From: Desulfovibrio subterraneus
GTDB taxonomy: Bacteria; Desulfobacterota; Desulfovibrionia; Desulfovibrionales; Desulfovibrionaceae
Direction of reading: 5' to 3'
DNA length: 64,000 bases
Assembly: GCF_013340285.1 (NCBI RefSeq)
Contig: NZ_BLVO01000005.1
Location: 62,001-126,000, forward strand
Shown here: in pieces, positions 15,872-24,320 of the stretch
Layout of the letters: each line of letters begins with the position of its first letter
How positions within the stretch are numbered: the first letter of the stretch is position 1
Translations under genes and position numbers: made by a program
The notes under the pieces: model-generated
What the model saw: only the letters and a program-made list of their open reading frames with translations
Database searches by the model: none
Told to the model about the DNA's origin: nothing

Positions 15872-17281
15872 TTACAGGTAGAGATCCCGTTCGCCCTGTT
15901 CGATTCGATCAAGCCGCGAAACCACGAGATCGCGCCGCTTGGCGGGGAAGTTGTCCACCTCGCGCTGAACGAGCGGCAGGCCCACTGCGCGGGTGTCGTT
16001 TCCGGCGTAGTCGTGCAGATATTCCTTGAAGGTGAGCAGCGAGTTGGGATGGCAGAATTCCTGAATGAATCCTTTCTTGGCCAGTTCCATGAAATGCTCG
16101 CCGGTTCTGCCGAGCCGGTAGCAGGCTGTGCACCATGAAGGGATGTAGCCGTGATGCACGATTTCCTGAATCACCTCTTCTAGGCTGCGGTTGTCGCCCA
16201 CACAGAACTGCTGCACGTCCGGTCGGTCGTAGTTTGGGTCGGCATAGGCACCGGGATAGGTGCGCGAACCTGCGCTCAGCTGCGAAACGCCAAGGTCCAG
16301 CAGTTCGCGGCGCATGGTCTTGCCTTCGCGGGTGCTGAGAATGAGGCCGGTGTAGGGCACGGCCAGACGCAGCACGGCCACCAGCCGCTTGAACTGCTCG
16401 TTCGTTATGGGGTGGGGCGGGTTGTAGGCTATATCCGCGTTGAGGGCAGGTTCCAGACGGGGGAACGAAATGGTGTGCGGTCCCACGCCGAAGTGCTTTT
16501 CCAGTTCTGCCGCGTGCGTGAGCATGGCAAGGATGTCGAAGCGGTGGTCGTAGAGTCCGAGCAATGCGCCCATGCCCACGTCATCAATGCCCGCTTCCAT
16601 GGCCCTGTGCAGGGCATAAAGACGCCACAGGAAATGTTTTTTGTGTCCGCTGGGGTGCAGGGCGGCGTAGGTTTCGGTGTGGTAGGTTTCCTGAAAACAC
16701 TGGTAGGTGCCTATGCCCACCTCGTGCAGGGTGCGGAAGCCTGCTACATCAAGCGGCGCACAGTTGATGTTCACGCGCCGGATTTCGCCGCTTTTTTCTG
16801 AAACAGTGTCGTAGACGGTGCGGACGGTTTCCGCAATCCAGTCGGCCCCGAATCTGGGGTGCTCGCCGTAGACCAGCAGCAGGCGCTTGTGGCCGAGGTT
16901 TTCCAGCACGGTCACTTCCTGCCGGATTTCTTCCGGTGTGAGCGTGCGGCGGACAAGCTCGGTGTTATCGGCCTTGAAGCCGCAATAGACACAGCGGTTG
17001 CCGCATTCGTTGGTAATGTAGAGCGGCGCGAAGAGCACCATGCGGTTGCCGTAAATGGTCTGCTTGACCGTGCGCGCCGTTTCGAACACGGCCTCGTTCA
17101 GTTCCGGATCGTCCACCTGCAGCAGGCAGCCCGTTTCTTCAAGGGTAAGGCCCTTTGCTTCCTTCGCCTTGTCCAGAATACCGCGCACACGTGCTGCCTC
17201 TGGGTTTTCCGTTGCCCGTACGGTTTTCCAGATGGCTTCTTCGTCTATGAAATTCGTCAGTCCCTTTGTATCCAACTGCAT
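15872..17281 (-). CDS. hydG: [FeFe] hydrogenase maturase HydG (tyrosine lyase, radical SAM)
   Basis: A 469-residue HydG. It splits tyrosine into p-cresol and dehydroglycine and makes the CO and cyanide ligands of the H-cluster. The radical SAM cluster motif is CGNRCVYC (C93, C97, C100, CX3CX2C). Near residue 384 begins the C-terminal auxiliary cluster motif CTACYRLGRTGEHF with a third Cys in EFCHPNS, as in other HydG proteins. The ATG at 17281 follows GGAGG. It lies 14 bases after the TM1266-like gene and 125 bases before aspA. Confidence 0.97.
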   Translation of the reverse strand: MQLDTKGLTNFIDEEAIWKTVRATENPEAARVRGILDKAKEAKGLTLEETGCLLQVDDPELNEAVFETARTVKQTIYGNRMVLFAPLYITNECGNRCVYCGFKADNTELVRRTLTPEEIRQEVTVLENLGHKRLLLVYGEHPRFGADWIAETVRTVYDTVSEKSGEIRRVNINCAPLDVAGFRTLHEVGIGTYQCFQETYHTETYAALHPSGHKKHFLWRLYALHRAMEAGIDDVGMGALLGLYDHRFDILAMLTHAAELEKHFGVGPHTISFPRLEPALNADIAYNPPHPITNEQFKRLVAVLRLAVPYTGLILSTREGKTMRRELLDLGVSQLSAGSRTYPGAYADPNYDRPDVQQFCVGDNRSLEEVIQEIVHHGYIPSWCTACYRLGRTGEHFMELAKKGFIQEFCHPNSLLTFKEYLHDYAGNDTRAVGLPLVQREVDNFPAKRRDLVVSRLDRIEQGERDLYL

Positions 17282-17295
17282 ATCCGCCTCCGTGA

Positions 17296-17538
17296 TTACA
17301 CGAGTGAAGATTTGACCCTGACGCTGGGAAGGCTGCCCAACTGCCCCGTGAGCGAACCCACTTCGTTGGTTGTGGCCTCTATGATGAGGGCGATGACGCT
17401 CACGCCCCTGTCGCGGCAGGGAACCCCCATTCGGGCGAGAACAAGCTCCCCGTGGCGGCTGATAATGTCGTTCACCATGCCCGCATCCTGTTGTCTGTTG
17501 CCAACGATCACGCTGACAACGCCCATGCGCTTGTCCAT
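17296..17538 (-). CDS. TM1266-type iron-only hydrogenase system regulator
   Basis: An 80-residue small protein with the ACT/NikR-like pattern of the TM1266 family, which recurs beside [FeFe] hydrogenase maturation genes and is annotated as a putative regulator of that system. Matching features are the VVSVIVGNR strand at the start, RMGVPCRDRGVSVIAL in the middle and the ending GQLGSLPSVRVKSSLV. The ATG at 17538 with AAGGA upstream is preferred over an in-frame TTG one codon earlier. The next gene on the same strand is hydG. The ligand and mechanism are unknown. Confidence 0.88.
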   Translation of the reverse strand: MDKRMGVVSVIVGNRQQDAGMVNDIISRHGELVLARMGVPCRDRGVSVIALIIEATTNEVGSLTGQLGSLPSVRVKSSLV

Positions 17539-17577
17539 CAAGAGTATTTCCTTGTGCTTTGCATCATGTCGCAGGGT

Positions 17578-17684
17578 CCTTACGGGCAGGCCGGTGAGGC
17601 GTCGTCAGGTGCTTTGGCTCCATCCGGCGGATACAAGGGCGGCCCTGAGGTTCAGATTGCTCCTTCCCGCAGGCTGCCCGTAGG
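17578..17684 (-). other. Inverted repeat in the hydB / TM1266 intergenic leader
   Basis: CCTTACGGGCAG (17578-17589) is complementary, with one bulge, to CTGCCCGTAGG (17674-17684). In the transcript this would form a long hairpin covering most of the 158-base gap between hydB and the TM1266-like gene. It could set the ratio between structural and maturation messages. This is inference from pairing only. Confidence 0.35.
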
Positions 17685-17696
17685 AATACGGCGTGG

Positions 17697-18038
17697 TTAC
17701 AGTGCCAGTTTCACGCCCTTGGCCTTGAGGGCCTTCAGGCTTTCGCTCCGGTCGCTGTAGTGCGTGTGGAGCAGGTGGTGCGATTCGTGACCGCAGGGAC
17801 CTTCATGCAGGAAGCCGTCCTTGGCGTAGAGCTTCTTGATCATGGGGTTATCCTGCGATTTGCGGATGGTGTATATCTTGCGGTCCGCTTCATACACGGA
17901 CTGCTGACGGAGGCCGATGAATTCCAGCGTGGCGGCAACTGCCTCGCGGGTCATGTTGAAGCCCAGCACGGCGTACCCGCAGGTGAAGCCTGCAAGCTTG
18001 ATGAATCCGCGTCTGGACATGGTTGCGATGTTCTTCAT
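17697..18038 (-). CDS. hydB: Periplasmic [FeFe] hydrogenase small subunit
   Basis: A 113-residue small subunit of the Desulfovibrio-type periplasmic [FeFe] hydrogenase. The N-terminus carries a twin-arginine signal (RRGFIK, residues 9-14, then a hydrophobic run ending in AVAA) that can export the folded HydA-HydB complex by the Tat route. The mature part has SQDNPMIKKLYAKDGF and the HESHHLLHTHYSDRS region typical of the family, which wraps the large subunit. GGAGG precedes the ATG, 9 bases after hydA. As in relatives, hydA itself has no signal peptide. Confidence 0.95.
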   Translation of the reverse strand: MKNIATMSRRGFIKLAGFTCGYAVLGFNMTREAVAATLEFIGLRQQSVYEADRKIYTIRKSQDNPMIKKLYAKDGFLHEGPCGHESHHLLHTHYSDRSESLKALKAKGVKLAL

Positions 18039-18047
18039 GGTTGCCTC

Positions 18048-19373
18048 CTAGCCTACGCGGCGCTGGGTGTAGCGACGGTTGATCTTGGCGACGGTGCTGC
18101 GGAACAGGGAAGACTGCAGCATGCCGGGTTCCAGAGGCTGGCCGCCGCCGTTTACGCAGCCGCCGGGGCAGGTCATCACTTCGATGAAGTGGTAGGGGGA
18201 CTTGCCCGCCCGCACTTCGTCACACAGCTTGGCAGCATTCTGCAGGCCGCTGACCACGGCAACCTTCACGGTGCCGAAGTTGGGCACGGGAATGTCTGCG
18301 GTCTTCAGGCCTTCATGCGCACGCACGACCTTGATGTCGGGATTGGCGAGGGTATCGCCGGAGAGCACCTCATAGGCCAGACGCAGGGCAGCTTCCATAA
18401 CGCCGCCGCTGGTGCCGAAGATGGTGGCCGCACCGGTGGACATGCCAAGCGCCGGATCGGGCTCTTCTTCAGGCAGGCTCATGAAATCGATACCGGCCTG
18501 CTTGATCATCCATGCCAGTTCGCGGGTATTGATGGTGGCGTCAATGTCGCGGTAGCCGCTGGCGTCCATTTCAGGCCGCAGACCTTCGAACTTCTTGGCC
18601 ACGCAGGGCATGATGGAAACGGTATACATCTTCTTGCCCGCAATGCCGCTCTGTTCGGCACCATAAGTCTTGGCCAGCGAGCCAAGCATGCCGATGGGGG
18701 ACTTGCAGGTGGAAAGATGATCGTTGAGATCGGGATAGTAGGTTTCCGCGAACTTCACCCAACCGGGACAGCAGGAGGTGAACTGCGGCAGGGGCTTGTC
18801 GCCCTTTTTCACGCGCTCGAGCAGCTCGGTGCCTTCTTCCATGATGGTGACGTCGGCGGCCCATTCGTTATCCCAGATGAGATCGAAGCCGAGGCGACGC
18901 AGCGCAGCGTGCATTTTGCCGCCCACGTAGGTGCCTGTGGGCAGGCCGAAGCATTCGCCAAGGCCGTAGCGCACCGCAGGGGCGGGCATGGAAACGACCA
19001 CGGTATCGGGATCGCGCAGCTTTTCGAAGATTTCGCCAACATACGAAACTTCTTCGTGGATTGCGCCGAAGGGACAGTTGGCAAGACACTGACCACAGTT
19101 GACACAGGCGGCAGGGTCCACAACACCGCGCTGGCCATCAGGATGCATTTCCTGAATGGCTCCGGTGGGACAGTGGGCTTCGCATTCGCCGCAGCTCATG
19201 CATTTATCCACGTCCACCTGCACGAAAAACATAGAGGCGGGGTCAATACCGTGCGGAGCGGCAACTTTGTACGTTACCCCTTCCATCTCCACACGTTGTC
19301 CCGTTGCCGGCGGCTCCAGCCCTGACAGGTAGGCCGGAGCGGCAGCGGGATGCTTTGGTTTGCATCCAGACAT
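18048..19373 (-). CDS. hydA: Periplasmic [FeFe] hydrogenase large subunit (H-cluster)
   Basis: A 441-residue catalytic subunit for H2 uptake or evolution. Two [4Fe-4S] ferredoxin motifs lie at Cys 58/61/64/68 and 90/93/96/100. The three H-cluster signatures are complete: TSCCPGW near 201, MPCVAKK near 255 and CPGGCVNGGGQP near 405-416. In the third, the non-ligand Cys found in the Desulfovibrio desulfuricans enzyme is Asn here; the two ligand cysteines are kept. There is an N-terminal extension of about 30 residues (with Cys4) compared with that enzyme. AAAGGAG precedes the ATG. It is the first gene of the hyd operon. Confidence 0.97.
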   Translation of the reverse strand: MSGCKPKHPAAAPAYLSGLEPPATGQRVEMEGVTYKVAAPHGIDPASMFFVQVDVDKCMSCGECEAHCPTGAIQEMHPDGQRGVVDPAACVNCGQCLANCPFGAIHEEVSYVGEIFEKLRDPDTVVVSMPAPAVRYGLGECFGLPTGTYVGGKMHAALRRLGFDLIWDNEWAADVTIMEEGTELLERVKKGDKPLPQFTSCCPGWVKFAETYYPDLNDHLSTCKSPIGMLGSLAKTYGAEQSGIAGKKMYTVSIMPCVAKKFEGLRPEMDASGYRDIDATINTRELAWMIKQAGIDFMSLPEEEPDPALGMSTGAATIFGTSGGVMEAALRLAYEVLSGDTLANPDIKVVRAHEGLKTADIPVPNFGTVKVAVVSGLQNAAKLCDEVRAGKSPYHFIEVMTCPGGCVNGGGQPLEPGMLQSSLFRSTVAKINRRYTQRRVG

Positions 19374-19682
19374 GACAACTCCTTTAACTGGTTACACGTT
19401 TGCGTCGTTCGACGACAGCACCTGTTGTGTGTTACGAAATTACAAAAGATAGCACAAGTGAAATAAGAAAAAATATTCACTGCTGCATTCGTGTCATGAA
19501 GTGAACGCTTATTGAGCTGCGAGAGGTGCCTGTGCTACATGGTGCGGGGGCGCCGCCAATGATTGCGGCGCTGTGGCAACATGCTGTGTGAAAAGGAAAA
19601 AATGAGGATGGGATGAAGAGAGAAGACAAAAAATGAGGCGGCGCATGAGGGAGGCACGCGCCGCAGGTGTGTGAAAGAGCGG
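19374..19682. other. Intergenic region upstream of hydA
   Basis: A 309-base gap between the MocR gene and hydA. It must hold the hyd operon promoter, most likely in the AT-rich stretch at 19430-19480, but I cannot assign boxes with confidence. A 5-bp hairpin (GTCGT/ACGAC, 19404-19416) lies in the likely 5' leader. I found no clear Rex- or FNR-type palindrome. Confidence 0.4.
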
Positions 19683-21080
19683 TTACAGCTTGAGCAGGTC
19701 TGCAAGCACGGTCAGGCCGCCGTGCAGACTTTCCCTGTCCTGTGCGCCGCACAGGGATATGCGCACGCCCTGTTCCGGCTGCGCGTAGCCCACGGCAAAG
19801 TGTTCCATGTGGGCAACGGAGACGCCCCGTTCCGAGGCGGCTTCGGCAAACTCCACTGACCTCCAGCGTTTGGGCAGGCGCAGCCAGATGAAGTAACCCG
19901 TGGGGCGGGAAAAGAACTGCCACTCTCCCAGAATATCCTGCGCCATGCGGTTGCGGGCAGCGGCTTCCGTGCGTTTGGCGCTGAGCACTCTGGCGGCTGT
20001 TCCGTCTTCTATCCACAGGGTGGCAATCTCGGTCATGAGGGAGGCGGACATCCAGATGGAGGCTTCTATGGCGGCCTCCACACGGCGGACGGATTCCGGC
20101 GGCACGCAGACAAAGGCGGTGCGCAACCCGCCGGTAAGCGCCTTGGAGGTGGACGCGATGAAATGCCCCAGTTCCGGTGCGTGGGCAGATATGGGAGGCA
20201 GCACGGAATCCAGCGTCAGGGCGTACATGTCGTCCTCTATGATGCGTATTCCGTGGCGGCGGCAGACTGTGGCTATTTCATGGCGGCGGTATTCCGGCAT
20301 GTGGGCGAGCGTGGGATTCTGGCAGCCGGGCATGATGTAGAGGCCGCGCACGGCTTCCTGCGCGCTTGCTGCGGCAAGGGCGTCGGGCAGCATGCCCTGT
20401 TCGTCCATGGGGATAGGTACCAGCTGCAGGCGCAGGCGTTTTGCAAGGGGCTTGATGAGCGGGTAGGTCAGGCTCTCCACGGCAATGCGGTCGCCCGGAG
20501 AAAAGAGCGCGCCAAGGGTGACGGTCATGCCATGCTGGGCGCCGGAACACACGAGCACGTTATCGGGCGTTGCCTCATACCCGTGCAGCGCGGCCCAGCG
20601 CACCCCTGTTTCCCTGTGCCGGAGCAATCCACGCGGCTGGTGGTAATAGAGCAGGTGCTGAATGTCGCGCCGCGCGGCAAGGGTAGCAAGCGCCGCGCCA
20701 AGGTCGGGGTCCAGCGAATGAAAGGGCGTGTTCAGTCCCAGATCAACCCTCGGGTTGCCGTCTGCACTCAGCGAATCGCGGCCGATCTGGGCAAAGGTCA
20801 TGCGCTGCGAAAGTACAAAGGTACCCCTGCCTGTTTCGCCCCGCACCAGTCCGCGCCGTGCCGCTTCCGCATAGCCGCGGGTAACGGTGCCCACGGTCAC
20901 GCCGAGCAGTTCCGCCACTTCGCGCTGGGTGGGGAGCGGTGCATCCGGCAGCAGAATGCCGGTGCGTATGGCGCTTTCCACCGCATCGGCAATGGCCAGA
21001 TAGCGGGGCTTGGCAGAAGCGTGGGCCTCTGCATCCGTTGCGTTGCGTACGGTGGTGAGCAGGTGATGCAATATTGTCAT
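19683..21080 (-). CDS. MocR-type transcriptional regulator (GntR HTH plus aminotransferase domain)
   Basis: A 465-residue fusion. Residues about 25-95 are a GntR winged helix (LPTQREVAELLGVTVGTVTRGY, ending RGTFVL). The remainder is a fold-type I aminotransferase-like domain that binds pyridoxal phosphate, with the Schiff-base lysine in STSKALTGG near residue 313. MocR proteins sense PLP or amino-compounds and control nearby genes. It is divergent from a LysE exporter, with 125 bases between the starts, so it probably controls that gene and itself. No ribosome-binding site is visible; the predicted -10 is only 8 bases before ATG. Confidence 0.93.
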   Translation of the reverse strand: MTILHHLLTTVRNATDAEAHASAKPRYLAIADAVESAIRTGILLPDAPLPTQREVAELLGVTVGTVTRGYAEAARRGLVRGETGRGTFVLSQRMTFAQIGRDSLSADGNPRVDLGLNTPFHSLDPDLGAALATLAARRDIQHLLYYHQPRGLLRHRETGVRWAALHGYEATPDNVLVCSGAQHGMTVTLGALFSPGDRIAVESLTYPLIKPLAKRLRLQLVPIPMDEQGMLPDALAAASAQEAVRGLYIMPGCQNPTLAHMPEYRRHEIATVCRRHGIRIIEDDMYALTLDSVLPPISAHAPELGHFIASTSKALTGGLRTAFVCVPPESVRRVEAAIEASIWMSASLMTEIATLWIEDGTAARVLSAKRTEAAARNRMAQDILGEWQFFSRPTGYFIWLRLPKRWRSVEFAEAASERGVSVAHMEHFAVGYAQPEQGVRISLCGAQDRESLHGGLTVLADLLKL

Positions 21081-21126
21081 GGTGACAATTGATATTTTGA
21101 CGAAGCGATTGTGTCAATACTATGCA
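21073..21126. promoter_or_regulatory. Overlapping divergent promoters and operator of mocR / lysE
   Basis: On the minus strand, TTGACA (21112-21117) and TATCAA (21089-21094) are 17 bases apart, and the ATG of the MocR gene is 8 bases beyond. On the plus strand, TTGACG (21097-21102) pairs with TACTAT (21118-21123) or TATGCA (21121-21126). A perfect dyad ATTGTCA-TGG-TGACAAT (21073-21089) covers the MocR start codon and is a good operator candidate. Confidence 0.55.
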
Positions 21127-21205
21127 TGGCAGACTGAAAGCTGCCCCTCACGAACGGTCGGAGCGCGGCGGCTGTTTCGGCAACGCAAACAGAGTGGAGG
21201 CTTGC

Positions 21206-21835
21206 ATGGAACCGACGCACGGTCTTTCGCTGACCGGGAACCTTCTGCCCCTCGTGTTGTTCTGTCTTTCCATGACGGCAACACCCGGGCCGAACAATAT
21301 CATGCTTACTGCCTCCGGAGCGAATTTCGGATTCCGCAGAACATTGCCGCACATGTGCGGCATCGCATGCGGTATGCAGACCATGATTCTGACTGTGGGA
21401 CTGGGGCTGGGAAAGGTGTTCATGGAGTTTCCCGTCATACACACGTCACTGGAATGGGTAGGCGGGGCATACCTGCTGTACCTGGCGTGGAAGATTGCCA
21501 ACATAAGCCCTGTTGCAGCAGGGGCGGGCGGGGCAGCAAAGCCCTTCACCTTCATGCAGGCGCTGCTGTTCCAGTGGGTGAACCCCAAATGCTGGATGAT
21601 GGTGGTGGGCGCCGTTGCCACCTTTGCCGGTGGCGAAACCGCCATGCGCGATGTCTTTATCATCGCGGCGGCTTTTCTGGCTGTGACACCGCCCAGCATA
21701 GGCATGTGGGCTGTGGTGGGCGTAAAGATCAGCCGTTTTCTCGAAACGGCGTTCCGCCGCCGCATGTTCAACTACACCATGGCCAGTCTGCTGGTCGGCT
21801 CACTGGTCTTTGTGCATATGGGCAAGGTTCTGTGA
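21206..21835 (+). CDS. LysE/RhtB-family amino-acid exporter
   Basis: A 209-residue inner-membrane protein with about six hydrophobic segments and the LysE/RhtB signature TPGPNNIMLTASG near the start. These proteins export amino acids or derivatives using the proton gradient. ATG 21206 is preferred because GTGGAGG lies 6 bases upstream and the family signature begins soon after; the open frame upstream is not membrane-like. It is divergent from a MocR regulator that probably senses the exported compound or a PLP adduct of it. The substrate is unknown. Confidence 0.92.
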   Translation: MEPTHGLSLTGNLLPLVLFCLSMTATPGPNNIMLTASGANFGFRRTLPHMCGIACGMQTMILTVGLGLGKVFMEFPVIHTSLEWVGGAYLLYLAWKIANISPVAAGAGGAAKPFTFMQALLFQWVNPKCWMMVVGAVATFAGGETAMRDVFIIAAAFLAVTPPSIGMWAVVGVKISRFLETAFRRRMFNYTMASLLVGSLVFVHMGKVL

Positions 21836-21856
21836 CGGCTTTGCAGACCTGAAATA

Positions 21857-21891
21857 AAGCGCCCCGGACGGATGTCCGGGGCGCTTCTGCT
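21857..21891. terminator. Bidirectional terminator between lysE and the MscS-type gene
   Basis: AAGCGCCCCGGAC (21857-21869) pairs perfectly with GTCCGGGGCGCTT (21874-21886) around GGAT. T-rich sequence on the plus side and an A-rich left flank on the other let it serve both convergent genes. Confidence 0.85.
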
Positions 21892-21896
21892 TTGGT

Positions 21897-24320
21897 CTAT
21901 TCCTCGTCATGGTCCGGCGTGGCTTCCGGATTGCCGCCGGTTTTCCTGCCTGCCTGCGCAGGCTGGAGGTTGTGTGCGGACTGCAGTTCCTGCAGGGCGG
22001 GGGCGGAGCGGATATGCAGGTCCATCTGCGGGAAGGCGATTTCTATGTTCGCCTCGCGGAATGCCTTGTCGATGGCAAAGCGCAGGTCCGAGATGGTGGA
22101 AAGGGCATAGTCTATGTCGTTGATCCACACGCGCAGGATGAAGTCGAGCGTGCTTGCGCCGAAATCGTTGAAAATGACCGCAGGCTGGGGCCGGCGCAGC
22201 ACGTGGGAGTGACCTTCCGCCACGGTAAGCAGGGTCTTGCGGACCAGTTCGATATCCGAGCCGTAGGCCACGCCTACCACAAGGTCGCGGCGGATGGTGG
22301 CGTTGTTCTTGGTCCAGTTGGTCACCTGCGTGGTGACAAGGTCCGAGTTGGGAATGATGAGCGAGGCGTTGTCGAATGTTTCCACAACCGTTGCGCGGAT
22401 GTTGATGGTGCGCACCGTGCACCACAGGTCGCCCACCTGAATGATGTCGCCCTGCTGGATGGAACGGCCGAACAGCAGAATGAGTCCGCTGAAGAAGTTG
22501 TTGAAGATGGTCTGCATGCCGAAGCCGATACCCACGGAAAGACCACCCGCAACAACCGTGAGGCTGGTGAGGCTTACGCCGAGGATATGCAGGCCGACCA
22601 GCCCGTAGATGATCCACAGGCCGTAGTTCGCCATGGTCTTGAGCGAGAGCACAGAGCCGCGCTGCCCCTTGGGCCAGCGTTCGGCCATGCGATCCAGTGC
22701 GCCCCGTGCCAGATGCGAGCAGGCGCGTGTGACGTAAAAGAGAATGGCCAGCAACAGCACGCTGGCAAATTTGAGCGAGAATCCTTCCCAGCTTATGGTC
22801 AGCTCGCCCACTGTCTTGAGAATGCCCGCGCCGAGGAACTGATAGAACCAGTACAGGCCGAGAGCTGATGAAGACGTCCAGACAAGGGGAGAGGCAACGC
22901 CGAGTATGGCACCTTTGAGCATGACATAGCCGCCTTCGTCCGGCAGGAAAGATAGGCTGCGGTTCAAGGTGGCCATGAGCCCCGCACTTGCGCCGTAGGC
23001 AACGTAGCCGCCGAACCAGAACATGCAGAGGAAGGCGGAAAAACGGGCAAAGCCCGCAAGGCTGATGAGCGTGAGAATGGTGGCTATCCAGAACCACACG
23101 GTAAGCGCCACGGCCCCCCGTGTGGGGTCTTTGCGGTGCTTGAAGGTCATGTAGCCGAGGAACAGCAGCAGCACGACCGTCCACATGGGGACTGCAAGCT
23201 TAGCGGGCGTTTCGTTGATGAGCATGAGCCCGCCGATGAGGAACAGCCATGAGACGGCAGTTTTGGGAATGTTGTTGAAGTTGGGTACAACAGCGCGCCG
23301 TATGGCGTTGGACCCCATGAGCACGCCGTAGCCGAACAGGAACCAGCTGAACACGCTGAATGAAGGGGCGGCACCGCCGAAAATACGCATGTCGGAAACA
23401 ACAAGTGCAAACCCTATAGTGCCGAGTAACCCTGAACGGTGCAGCCGTGCGGCAATGGTGCCGGGAACGGAATTATCCCGCAGGGCCGCGCGCATGAGGG
23501 GAACACCCCCTGTGGCCACCACGGTGAAGATGAACATGCTGAGCAGAGCGGCGGAGAAAATTTTGGTTTGCAGCAGGGCAAGTTCCTGCCCCAGTGCCAC
23601 TATGCGGACGGAAAACCACAGCGGGATGGAGCCGGGCTGCTTCCAGAGTTCAATGGAAACAAGCGGTTCACTGTTGCGGAAAAAATAATCCTTCCAGTGG
23701 TTGGCGAGTCCTTCTTCCTTCTGGTTGCGCTTGGAGCGGATCTTGTCGAAGAGGGTGGTAACCTGTTTGAGCTGTGTTTCTGCCTTGTTCTGCTGCGCAT
23801 CAAGTCTTGCGCGCAACTGCATGATCTGGCTCAGGTAGGTGGTGACGAATTCCTGCATTTCGGGCGACAGATCTTTGCGGGCCGAAAAGTCGTTGCGGGT
23901 ATTGATGGTGCCCAGTCGGTCGAGCCGGATGTTGGCCTGATCGTTTATGTCCTGCAGGGAGCTGCGCACGGTCGCCAGACGACGCTCAAGCGCGTGCAGC
24001 TGCCTGCTCAGAGCGCGTTCCTCTATGGGCGAAGCGAGCGAAAGGCCCTGCGCGAGCAGGGTTTCGCCATACAGTTTGCGCACGTCGTTGTACTCGTCTT
24101 TGGCATCGTCTAGGCGCTGGTCAACGGACTGTGCAATATCCTCTTCCGCGCTGGTGAGCATGGTCAGTTCGCGTTGTTTGACCTCAAGTATGCCCTGCAG
24201 CGACGTGGCAGGCTGGGCGTGGGCCGCAGTTGCGGTAACGAGCGCGGTAACAACGGCGAACAGCAGGCAGCAGAGAACAGCCGCGGCTGTCAGAGAGCGT
24301 GCGGACCGCGTGGTTTTCAT
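21897..24320 (-). CDS. Large mechanosensitive channel of the MscS/MscK type
   Basis: An 807-residue protein. A signal peptide covers residues 1-35 (cleavage near AHA). A long coiled-coil periplasmic domain follows (about 36-230). Then come about ten membrane segments and the MscS core near 590-780: a Gly/Ala-rich pore helix (VVAGGLSVGIGFGMQTIFNNF) followed by the beta domain with GDIIQVGDLWCTVRTINIRAT and NSDLVTTQVTNW. Such channels release solutes on osmotic down-shock. ATG 24320 is chosen because the signal peptide begins there; 119 further upstream codons are not protein-like. It is monocistronic. Confidence 0.92.
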   Translation of the reverse strand: MKTTRSARSLTAAAVLCCLLFAVVTALVTATAAHAQPATSLQGILEVKQRELTMLTSAEEDIAQSVDQRLDDAKDEYNDVRKLYGETLLAQGLSLASPIEERALSRQLHALERRLATVRSSLQDINDQANIRLDRLGTINTRNDFSARKDLSPEMQEFVTTYLSQIMQLRARLDAQQNKAETQLKQVTTLFDKIRSKRNQKEEGLANHWKDYFFRNSEPLVSIELWKQPGSIPLWFSVRIVALGQELALLQTKIFSAALLSMFIFTVVATGGVPLMRAALRDNSVPGTIAARLHRSGLLGTIGFALVVSDMRIFGGAAPSFSVFSWFLFGYGVLMGSNAIRRAVVPNFNNIPKTAVSWLFLIGGLMLINETPAKLAVPMWTVVLLLFLGYMTFKHRKDPTRGAVALTVWFWIATILTLISLAGFARFSAFLCMFWFGGYVAYGASAGLMATLNRSLSFLPDEGGYVMLKGAILGVASPLVWTSSSALGLYWFYQFLGAGILKTVGELTISWEGFSLKFASVLLLAILFYVTRACSHLARGALDRMAERWPKGQRGSVLSLKTMANYGLWIIYGLVGLHILGVSLTSLTVVAGGLSVGIGFGMQTIFNNFFSGLILLFGRSIQQGDIIQVGDLWCTVRTINIRATVVETFDNASLIIPNSDLVTTQVTNWTKNNATIRRDLVVGVAYGSDIELVRKTLLTVAEGHSHVLRRPQPAVIFNDFGASTLDFILRVWINDIDYALSTISDLRFAIDKAFREANIEIAFPQMDLHIRSAPALQELQSAHNLQPAQAGRKTGGNPEATPDHDEE

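Noticed and set aside
17760-19325. Long plus-strand open frame of about 520 codons opposite hydA
   Set aside because: It is the antisense shadow of hydA and hydB, which have complete family motifs, export signal and ribosome-binding sites. The shadow has none.
19374-19480. Rex- or FNR/HcpR-type operator upstream of hydA
   Set aside because: TTTCAC...TTGTG-like fragments occur, but they do not form a convincing palindrome at the right spacing.
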